A DNA stretch of 64,000 nt from CAIQJJ01 sp049325275. Lineage in GTDB: Bacteria > Chloroflexota > Anaerolineae > Anaerolineales > UBA4823. Of the stretch, positions 57,541 to 64,000 are shown piece after piece. The DNA lies in assembly GCA_049325275.1 (NCBI GenBank), contig JBMOLU010000058.1, positions 1 through 64,000 on the forward strand, in the 5' to 3' direction. A program made the translations under genes and the position numbers. The notes beneath the pieces are model-generated. The model was given only the letters and a program-made list of their open reading frames with translations, was not told where the DNA came from and did no database searches. Numbering within the stretch: position 1 is the stretch's first letter; every line of letters starts with the position of its first letter.

Positions 57541-60108
57541 TCAGTGCGGGATTTCAAGCCCTTCGGCGATGAGTTTTTCGATCGGCGCGGCCTGCGCTTC
57601 GCACCAGGCGGCGTGGAAGCTCGCCGGAGCGAGCGTATCCCGGCTGCGCATCAGGCTGGCTTCGAATTCCCGGCGGCGCGGCGGAATGGGGGCGTACTCT
57701 TCGTACAGGCGCTGGACGGCATTCAACAGGCGAACGGCGCGCCGGCTCTGCCCTTCTGCCAGCGCGACGTGTGCCAGCCCATGCAAGCTGTAGGCTACCA
57801 CCCGATAGGCCTTGCCTTCGAAATGAACTTTGAGACTCTGGCGGAAAAAGTCGGCCGCACGCGGCAGGTCGCCCAGGGCCAGTACGGCCTGGCCGAGGTA
57901 TTCGAGCAGCCAGGCATAGTACCAGTCGGGATTCATGGGCCGCAGGCAGGCCAGGCTGTTCTCGAGCACCCGTACGGCTTCTGCCGGACGCCCTTCTTCG
58001 AAAGCGACCAGGCCGAGCTTTGCGCGCGCGTGTGCAACGCCCGGATGAAAAGGCAGCGCTTCGAAGACGGCCAGGCTTTCACGGTAGAAGGCCAGCGCTT
58101 CGGCCACCAATCCTTGATCGAAGGCCACGTTTCCCAACCGGTCGAGCGCCCATCCAACCCCATGCAGATTCTCGATGGCGCGGTACAAAGCAAGACTCTT
58201 GAGATACAGTTCGCGAGCGCGCGGATATTCACCGGTGAAATAGGCGACATCCCCCAGTCCTTGCAAGGCCCTCCCGGCAGCGTTTCGATCATCAAGCGCC
58301 TCGGCCAGTTCGGCCATTTCGTCATAGCAGTCTCGCGCCTGCTGAAAATTGTTGCGATAAAGCGAGACCTCCCCCATGGCGATGAGCAACTGTATCCGTT
58401 TGTCGTCGTGCAGCGGCGGCTCGATCGCCAGGACCCGTTCCAGCCAATAAGTTCCTTCATTCGGCGAGCCGGTGGTCATCCAGTAATGCCACAGGGCCAT
58501 GGAGAAGTCGGAAGCCAGCGCTGTTTGGCCTTGCTCGATGGCCCACTGGAGCGCAATGCGCAGGTTGTGGTACTCGTGTTGCAACTGCGCCGTAATCGAT
58601 GGCCTGGCATCCGGTCCGGCTGCCTGCGTTCCGATGCGTGATAAGTAGAAGGCAGCATGCCGCCGGTGGATCAGGTTTTCTTCCCCGCTTGCAGCCAGCT
58701 TTTCACGGGCGTACTCACGGATCGTTTCCAGCATTCCGAAAGACGGCATCGCCCCGGCGGACTGTTGGAAAACGATGCTGTGATCGATCAGCACAGACAG
58801 TGTGTCGAACACCGGTGGCTGTTCCCCCGTTTCGAGCGGGACGCATACGGCTTCCATCGCTTCGAGCGTCCAGCCGTTGGCAAAGACGGCCAGGCGCCGG
58901 AAGGCGGTTTGCTGGTGTGTATCGAGGAGTTGATAGCTCCAGTCGATCAGGTTGCGCAGGGTCTGGTGGCGTGGGGCTGCGTCCCGCGGGCCGATGGTAA
59001 AGAGTTGCAGCCGCTGCCCGAGCAGGGATAGCATCTTTTGAGGGGATAGATGATTGATCCGTTTGGCGGCCATCTCGAGGGCCAACGGCAGGCCATCGAG
59101 TGCGGCGCACAGCCGTGCAACGGCCAGCGCGTTCTCGGGTGTGAGTTGGAAGGTGTCGTCGATGGCCTGGGCGCGCCGGACAAAGAATTGAATGGCGCTG
59201 TAGCTGCCCAGCTCTTCCACGGCCGCTTGTTGGCGCAAATCTGGTAGCGCCAGCGGTGGGACGGAAAGGCGATGCTCCCCTGAAATATTGAGCGCCGCCC
59301 GGCCCGTAACCAGTATTTTGAGCAGCGTCGTCCGCTGTAACAATGCGGCCACCAGCGGCGCAGCAGCAAGCAAGTGCTCGAAGTTATCGAGCAAGAGCAG
59401 CACCTTGCGCGCTTGCAGTTCACGTTGCAGCAGGTCGAGGGTGGGGTACGCGCTTCGCTCGGTCAAGTGAAGCGCCCGCGCGATTTCGACCAGAACCAGT
59501 TCGGGCGCCCGCAGCGGCGCAAGGTCCACCCAGAAGATTCCGTCGCTGAAAGTGCAGCATTTGCTGGCCACACAACGGCCGCCGAAGGTGTCTTCGGCGC
59601 CTGCCAGTAAATAGTGAGCGGCCTGGATCGCCAGGCGGGTCTTGCCGATGCCGCCGGTGCCCATGAGCGTCACGAGTCGGACTTGCGGATCGGCCAGGGC
59701 GGCGACGATACGTTGCAGGGCTGCTTCGGCGCCGATCAGCGGAGTTAGCGGGATGGGGAGGTTTGTCGCTGCTCCGTTTGAAGGGATTTCTTCCCCCGCC
59801 GGCAGCGTGTTGAGATATTCTACGAGTGTGGTGACGAGCGCGTCCAGGTAGCGGAAATAGGTACTCTGGCTCACGTGCATTGCTGCCGCACGCTTGCGCG
59901 GCGTGGCAGACGGTTCGTTGATGATCAAGGCGAGAAGCTGCGCGTGCGCCGGCCCGAGCGGTGCCTGGCGAAGGGTGGCGCGCACCACGCTTGCGCCGTG
60001 CCGCTCGCCGAGCCAGCTTGCCCAGGGTTCCTCGTCAAGCAGTTGTTTGGGGTAGCGGCGCAAACGCAAAAGCGCTTTCAGATGTTGCTCGTCCCAAATT
60101 GCGGCCAT
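57541..60108 (-). CDS. NB-ARC/STAND-type ATPase regulator with TPR repeats
   Basis: An 855-residue signal-transduction ATPase. Residues ~1-110 form a helical N-terminal domain with a possible helix-turn-helix (RAAAMHVSQSTYFRYLDALV). The NTPase has Walker A LMGTGGIGKTRLA (about residue 150), Walker B VLLLLDNFEHLL, sensor TTLLKILVTGRAAL and the GLPLALEMAAKRI motif. From ~480 onward there are about nine tetratricopeptide-like repeats (ALDDRNAAGRALQGLGDVAYFTGEYPRARELYLKSLALYRAI). Such proteins are usually transcription activators that sense a ligand through the TPRs. Start ATG 60108 is preferred, since GTG 60132 lies in the arm of a hairpin. It is just upstream of the esterase gene and might control it. 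Confidence 0.85.
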   Translation of the reverse strand: MAAIWDEQHLKALLRLRRYPKQLLDEEPWASWLGERHGASVVRATLRQAPLGPAHAQLLALIINEPSATPRKRAAAMHVSQSTYFRYLDALVTTLVEYLNTLPAGEEIPSNGAATNLPIPLTPLIGAEAALQRIVAALADPQVRLVTLMGTGGIGKTRLAIQAAHYLLAGAEDTFGGRCVASKCCTFSDGIFWVDLAPLRAPELVLVEIARALHLTERSAYPTLDLLQRELQARKVLLLLDNFEHLLAAAPLVAALLQRTTLLKILVTGRAALNISGEHRLSVPPLALPDLRQQAAVEELGSYSAIQFFVRRAQAIDDTFQLTPENALAVARLCAALDGLPLALEMAAKRINHLSPQKMLSLLGQRLQLFTIGPRDAAPRHQTLRNLIDWSYQLLDTHQQTAFRRLAVFANGWTLEAMEAVCVPLETGEQPPVFDTLSVLIDHSIVFQQSAGAMPSFGMLETIREYAREKLAASGEENLIHRRHAAFYLSRIGTQAAGPDARPSITAQLQHEYHNLRIALQWAIEQGQTALASDFSMALWHYWMTTGSPNEGTYWLERVLAIEPPLHDDKRIQLLIAMGEVSLYRNNFQQARDCYDEMAELAEALDDRNAAGRALQGLGDVAYFTGEYPRARELYLKSLALYRAIENLHGVGWALDRLGNVAFDQGLVAEALAFYRESLAVFEALPFHPGVAHARAKLGLVAFEEGRPAEAVRVLENSLACLRPMNPDWYYAWLLEYLGQAVLALGDLPRAADFFRQSLKVHFEGKAYRVVAYSLHGLAHVALAEGQSRRAVRLLNAVQRLYEEYAPIPPRRREFEASLMRSRDTLAPASFHAAWCEAQAAPIEKLIAEGLEIPH

Positions 60109-60128
60109 GGGCTTTTCCACACTTAAAT

Positions 60129-60167
60129 ACACACCGCCTGAGTGAGGGGGGCACCCAGGCGGTGTGT
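60129..60167 (-). terminator. 12-bp hairpin after the beta-propeller gene
   Basis: Perfect arms 60129-60140 and 60156-60167 (ACACACCGCCTG and complement). On the minus strand it is followed by TATTTAAG, a weak T-tract; on the plus strand by ATTATTTTG. It lies 55 nt past the stop of the beta-propeller gene. Confidence 0.5.
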
Positions 60168-60221
60168 GCCATTATTTTGCCATACAAGCGGCAAATTGAC
60201 AAGGGTATTTGTTTGGTGATT

Positions 60222-62174
60222 CTACGGCGTGGTATTGACAAGCGCCAGGGGCAGGAAAATCCTGTACGGCCGGACCGTGATCACCACCTCGTCGGGCAGG
60301 GAAACCAGGCTGTTTACATCGGTGACCACCAGGGTGAAGGTCAGCGTGCCCATGTTTTCCGGAGCGATAAAGGTTGGCTGGAGCGTGTCGGTACCGCTGA
60401 TCACCACGGTCTCGCCGCCGGTTTGTGCCCACTGATAGGCCACCAACTCGTCGCCGTTGGGATCGCTGGAGCCGCTGCCGTCCAGCGTGACCGCCGCAAG
60501 CGGCGGGACGATTTGGTCCGCTCCGGCATCGGCTTCGGGGGCTGCCTGGATGACTTCAACGGAGACGGATGCCTGTTTGGTGACCCAGGAGGCCGTCAGG
60601 ATGGCAGTGTTGGTGAACACGTCCGGGGCGAGCGGCCTGGCAAGCACGCCGGTGATCGTGATGACCCCGCCAGCGTTGTGCCCCAGGTCCGGCAGGTGCC
60701 AGACGAAGCGAGCGCCAGGCTCCTGGGTAAGCTCAACGCCGCTGCTGGTGAAGCTGGCGTCGGCGATGAAGTCTCCCAGGTCATCGCTCAGTATGCCGTT
60801 GGTGGCCGTGATCGCGCCAACATTGGTGAAGGCGATCGTGTAGGTGATCGTATCCCCCGGTTTGGCCGATGGCGAAGAGACCATTTTTTGTAGTTCCAGG
60901 CGCACGGGGAGCGCGGCCAGGCCAACAGGGACGTGATTTTCTATGGAGAGTACCAGGGTGTTGGCGACGCTGTAATCGGCCAGGTCGACGACCGTCAGGA
61001 ATGTTGGGTCGACCGCTCCGCTAGTTGTTGGGTATCCGATGTAGAGCATGTTATTTGCCACGGCCATGGTGTCTACGCCGAAGAGCTGCGAAAGGGTCGA
61101 GCGGGGCACCGTGAGCAGGCCGCCGGCTTCCAGGCTGACTTGCCCAGGCCCGTCGATGCTCAGCACCCCCAGCGTGCCTGTGTAGTGAGCGTACGTGCCG
61201 AGCGTGTATTCAACCCTGTTGACGTGGAGATAAGCCTTGTCGCCGTTATCGTTGAAGGCCACCGACTGGCTGCCTGCGGCGAGGTTTTCTGCCCCATCCG
61301 GGAAGGCGCCGTGTGTGCCGGTTACGAAACCGGTCACCGTCAAAACGCCCGGGGCGACGATCTGGTAAACCGGGACCGTGCTGGTGTGGGCGTCACACAG
61401 GATGACCGTTTCTCCGTCGGGCGCAATTCCCAGGTTGACGGGGTACGCCAGTCCATCGGTGTCGGTGATGGCAAAGCCGGGGTAGGTGACCGTGTAGGAA
61501 TTGGCGTGCGTTAATTGCCCCAGATCATCCAGAAGCAGGGTATGCAGGTTCCCCACGCCTGAAAAATAAGCAACAACGACCACGGTGCCGTCCGGGGCAA
61601 TTTCCACTGCCTGGGCATAAAGGCCCGTTGTGCTGGTGAAGACATCGACAATTGCCGCCGCTGCAATATCGATCGAGACCACGTAGGAAGAAAAACCGCC
61701 GTCTGTTACCAGGAGGTATTTCCCGTCGGCCGAGATGTCCATGTCTTCGGCAAACATCGGCGTGGTGACGGATGTGATCAACGATGGGGCGAGGGGGTTG
61801 GAAATATCGACCAGGAAGACGGCCGAATCGCCGAAGTTGGAAATTGCCGCCGTTTTGCCGTCCGGCGTGAGCACAATGTCAAACCGTCCGCCCCCCTCGC
61901 TGCCCAGTTGCCCGCTCAGCAGCTCCGTGTAGGTAATGCCTTCCGCCGTGACGATGCTGAAATTGGACTTTGGGTTGTTGGCGACGTAGACCCATTGCGC
62001 TATTCCCGCTGTGGCCAGGTTTGCCTGCTGTGGCGCTTGCGCCAGATTTGCACCGAGCCTTTCTTGCACGCCGGCTGCCGTTGCTCGCGTAAACTGGAGC
62101 AACAACAGGACGGCAAGCACCCCCATCCCTACCGTAGCCGTCAAAAAAACGAACTTTTTTGCCGAGGGAACCAT
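60222..62174 (-). CDS. Secreted beta-propeller protein with DUF11 and PKD domains
   Basis: A 650-residue exported protein. ATG 62174 (AGGAGG 9 nt upstream) begins a signal/TM segment (KKFVFLTATVGMGVLAVLLLLQF). Residues ~55-440 are a YncE/lactonase-like propeller with repeated blade endings (IVLTPDGKTAAISN, DISADGKYLLVTD, VEIAPDGTVVVVAY, NLGIAPDGETVILCD). Next is a DUF11 repeat (LQKMVSSPSAKPGDTITYTIAFTNVG, ~450-545), then a PKD-like domain (PEADAGADQIVPPLAAVTLDGSGSSDPNGD, ~550-640). The C-terminus PYRIFLPLAL is of the type found on many Anaerolineae exported proteins. The longer frame to 62270 is rejected. Surface recognition or structural role inferred. Confidence 0.85.
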   Translation of the reverse strand: MVPSAKKFVFLTATVGMGVLAVLLLLQFTRATAAGVQERLGANLAQAPQQANLATAGIAQWVYVANNPKSNFSIVTAEGITYTELLSGQLGSEGGGRFDIVLTPDGKTAAISNFGDSAVFLVDISNPLAPSLITSVTTPMFAEDMDISADGKYLLVTDGGFSSYVVSIDIAAAAIVDVFTSTTGLYAQAVEIAPDGTVVVVAYFSGVGNLHTLLLDDLGQLTHANSYTVTYPGFAITDTDGLAYPVNLGIAPDGETVILCDAHTSTVPVYQIVAPGVLTVTGFVTGTHGAFPDGAENLAAGSQSVAFNDNGDKAYLHVNRVEYTLGTYAHYTGTLGVLSIDGPGQVSLEAGGLLTVPRSTLSQLFGVDTMAVANNMLYIGYPTTSGAVDPTFLTVVDLADYSVANTLVLSIENHVPVGLAALPVRLELQKMVSSPSAKPGDTITYTIAFTNVGAITATNGILSDDLGDFIADASFTSSGVELTQEPGARFVWHLPDLGHNAGGVITITGVLARPLAPDVFTNTAILTASWVTKQASVSVEVIQAAPEADAGADQIVPPLAAVTLDGSGSSDPNGDELVAYQWAQTGGETVVISGTDTLQPTFIAPENMGTLTFTLVVTDVNSLVSLPDEVVITVRPYRIFLPLALVNTTP

Positions 62175-62287
62175 AGTTACCAGCCTCCTTGCTGGTTCTG
62201 CGAACAAAAAACTCGAAACAGGGTCTGGCGTTGTGCCAGTTTGCGGAACGGATGCCGGCAAATGACCCATCCATCGTTGCCAGCTTT

Positions 62288-63265
62288 TTAATTATACATT
62301 AATCTATCCCTGCCGCAATCGGGCAGGTGAACGGCAAACCGGCAGCGGAAATCGCCTTGCAGCACCGATTCGAGCACATCCACCCGGATTTTCTGCCCCA
62401 GTGCACCTTCCCAGGGCTTTTTGTGAAATCCGGCGCTGCAGTGGCAGAAGATGGGGGATACTTTTTCGCCTGTGCGCACGGCTTCGCGTGCCCAGGGACA
62501 GTGGCAGTAGGCATATCGCTTCAGGGTGGGGTCGCTTTCGGCCAGGTACTGCTGCGTCAGGAAGGGGATTTTTGTCTCGTAGACGATATTCCCGACACGC
62601 ACGCCGCCACCCATTTCCGGCTCGGCGCGGATATAGGCCAGCACCTCATCGGTCACTTCCTGGGCGAAGAACAGGCGGCCCTCGCGCTGGCAGGCTTCCA
62701 TCTGTTCGATAAACTTCTTCTTTTTCTGGAGAAGGTATTCGTCCACGTTCGCACAGGCCTGGAAGGCTTCGCGTTCCCAGGCGTAATCGGGCAGATCGCG
62801 CAGGCTGTCGGCGAGCAACGCCCGGCAAGCATCTGGGCCGAGGGCCTTTTCCAGGCGTTCGATGGCCGGTTGCATGTAGCGGGGCTTTTCTGGCGTGGGC
62901 GTGCCGTAGGGAGCCACACCGATCCCGGCGAAGATTTCATCCCGCAAGGCTTCACCACAGGTTTCACCGACCCGTTTGTAGAGGTTTTCCTGTGCTTCTC
63001 CACCATCCAGGATTTCGAGCATGGCGACGAAAACGGGGTTGCTTTTGATGAAAAGCCCATAGCGTGCCAGGGTGATGAAGTTCTCTTGGCAGTTTTCTCC
63101 CGCGGCGATCAGCATCTTCGAAAAAGCCCAGGCGGTTTCGGTGGTGAAGCCGCCGTGTTGGCTGGCGAACCGCTCGAAGCGTTCTGCCAGCGCCAGGGCA
63201 GAATCCAGCCGGTCGGCAGGCACGTTCCGTTCTGCAAGCAGGGTGCGAAAACCTGATCTGTCCAT
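62288..63265 (-). CDS. Uncharacterised Cys-rich soluble protein (tentatively DUF6144-like)
   Basis: A 325-residue protein without signal peptide or membrane segments. The C-terminal third is distinctive: YAYCHCPWAREAV, then IFCHCSAGFHKKPWEG, then VDVLESVLQGDFRCRFAVHLPDC. The two CHC motifs and later Cys suggest a metal or Fe-S site. The N-terminal two-thirds is helical and acidic. I recall similar proteins under a DUF6144-type label but cannot confirm it. It is 49 nt downstream of the GNAT gene, with which it may be co-transcribed. Confidence 0.7.
   Translation of the reverse strand: MDRSGFRTLLAERNVPADRLDSALALAERFERFASQHGGFTTETAWAFSKMLIAAGENCQENFITLARYGLFIKSNPVFVAMLEILDGGEAQENLYKRVGETCGEALRDEIFAGIGVAPYGTPTPEKPRYMQPAIERLEKALGPDACRALLADSLRDLPDYAWEREAFQACANVDEYLLQKKKKFIEQMEACQREGRLFFAQEVTDEVLAYIRAEPEMGGGVRVGNIVYETKIPFLTQQYLAESDPTLKRYAYCHCPWAREAVRTGEKVSPIFCHCSAGFHKKPWEGALGQKIRVDVLESVLQGDFRCRFAVHLPDCGRDRLMYN
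62291..62318 (-). promoter_or_regulatory. Predicted promoter of the beta-propeller gene
   Basis: Minus strand TGTATAAT with TATAAT at 62291-62296 and TTGCGG at 62313-62318 (16-nt spacer). It overlaps the last codons of the Cys-rich protein gene. Confidence 0.5.
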
Positions 63266-63314
63266 GGGTTACAATCCTTTCTTTTTCGTTCACAAACACG
63301 TGGTTGAAAAGACT

Positions 63315-64000
63315 CTACCGAACCTCTTTGATCCAGGTGTCGGTTACTTTCATCTCGGTCATTACCGAGCGATAGAGCGCGCTGGCCGGTTCTTCGCTTG
63401 CGGTGGAGAAGATGCGGGTACAACCGAGCGGCTGGAGCCGCCGCATTCCCTCGTACATCAGGGCTTTGCCCAACCCGCGCCGCCAGTGTTCGGCGGCGAC
63501 TCCTACCAACACGGTGACCGCGCTGCGGGTGCAGTCGTCGTAGTAAAGGGTGCAGAACGCAGCGATTTCTCCGTTCGCAGCGGTTGCAACAATATCGAGG
63601 TCGCGGCGGTAGAGCGGGGCCGACTGAATGTTGCGATACCACGAGAAGTCGCCGTCGTAGTTGGAAGGCGGTTCGTCGGCGTGAAAGGCGCGCCACGAGC
63701 ACCAACTGCGCGAGGAATGCTCGCACTCATCACCCATCGAGCGGACCCGATAGCCGTTGGGAACACAAGGTTGCGGCAGATTTGCGTCCAGGTCTCGCCA
63801 GTAGTGGTGATTCCAGCCGGCCCGCCTGGAGAAACCCAGGCGGGTAAGGGTTTCCTGCCGCAGGGTGTCGTCTGCAAAAACCGGAGCGATCACGTACTTG
63901 CTGTTCCCGCTTTCTTCCGCATAATGTTCGACAGCATGGGAGAAAACCTCGGCTTCCAATTCCGGCGTGCGGAAACGGGGATGCATGTGGACGCGGATTT
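63315..64000 (-). CDS. GNAT-family N-acetyltransferase, 5' end cut by window edge
   Basis: The frame is open through base 64000, and the codons above ATG 63986 (IRVH) read on without a stop, so the gene probably starts outside the window. The C-terminal GNAT domain has the acetyl-CoA loop in TVLVGVAAEHWRRGLGKALMYEGMRRL (R-x-x-G-x-G/A pattern) preceded by IAAFCTLYYDD and followed by STASEEPASALYRSVM. An N-terminal segment (FADDTLRQETLTRLGFSRR) looks like the end of another GNAT-like half. The acceptor is unknown. Confidence 0.85.
   Translation of the reverse strand, partial: IRVHMHPRFRTPELEAEVFSHAVEHYAEESGNSKYVIAPVFADDTLRQETLTRLGFSRRAGWNHHYWRDLDANLPQPCVPNGYRVRSMGDECEHSSRSWCSWRAFHADEPPSNYDGDFSWYRNIQSAPLYRRDLDIVATAANGEIAAFCTLYYDDCTRSAVTVLVGVAAEHWRRGLGKALMYEGMRRLQPLGCTRIFSTASEEPASALYRSVMTEMKVTDTWIKEVR

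Noticed and set aside
60109..60132. GTG start of the NB-ARC regulator
   Set aside because: Lies in the arm of a hairpin and has no Shine-Dalgarno; ATG 60108 is more likely, though not proven.

Overview
The window looks like a GC-rich chromosome segment from the Chloroflexota, probably an Anaerolineae- or Caldilineae-like bacterium. The evidence is two proteins of the DUF2298 / Chlor_Arch_YYY family, known mainly from Chloroflexi and archaea, Chloroflexi-style GT39 glycosyltransferases, a very large histidine kinase, threonine/proline-linker surface proteins, and no lipopolysaccharide genes. The lineage is inferred from gene families, not from a marker search. No tRNA, rRNA, CRISPR array, transposase or integrase was found. 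A run of exactly 100 N at 56227-56326 is an assembly gap.

Layout. 1-11.3 kb (minus strand): the end-truncated gyrase/topoisomerase IV A subunit, rpoC (without rpoB beside it), and an orphan multi-sensor histidine kinase. 11.3-32.4 kb (minus strand): a compact run of thirteen genes, read from slyD through an alpha/beta hydrolase, lepA, a UPF0104 flippase-like protein, a CDP-paratose-2-epimerase-like enzyme, a GT4 glycosyltransferase, a methyltransferase, four large membrane proteins (GT39, GT39-DUF2298 fusion, DUF2298, GT-C) to cmk and plsC. Most junctions are under 60 nt, so envelope glycan or glycolipid assembly appears co-transcribed with housekeeping genes. The epimerase-GT4 junction carries a chain of 30-nt stop-start minicistrons.

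32.4-44.4 kb: an accessory region with a PIN-domain toxin-like pair flanked by related repeats, a palindromic repeat family, a SUKH immunity gene, and a 3,208-residue RHS/YD polymorphic toxin. The toxin carries five lectin-like modules and an LHH nuclease tip. The tip and the immunity gene are visibly AT-richer than the rest.

44.4-50.7 kb (plus strand): a five-gene DUF4129/MoxR/DUF58 operon with overlapping ends, then a three-lamin-tail-domain surface protein. 50.8-54.8 kb (minus strand): a three-gene operon of alpha/beta hydrolase, caspase-like protease and a protein of unknown family. The caspase C-terminus and the unknown protein's N-terminus appear to share a small beta domain. This is the best candidate for an undescribed system.

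54.9-64 kb (minus strand): a gap-interrupted secreted carbohydrate esterase (CE1-like, CBM2, CE2-like, probably one gene), an NB-ARC/TPR regulator, a secreted beta-propeller/DUF11/PKD protein, a Cys-rich uncharacterised protein and an end-truncated GNAT acetyltransferase.
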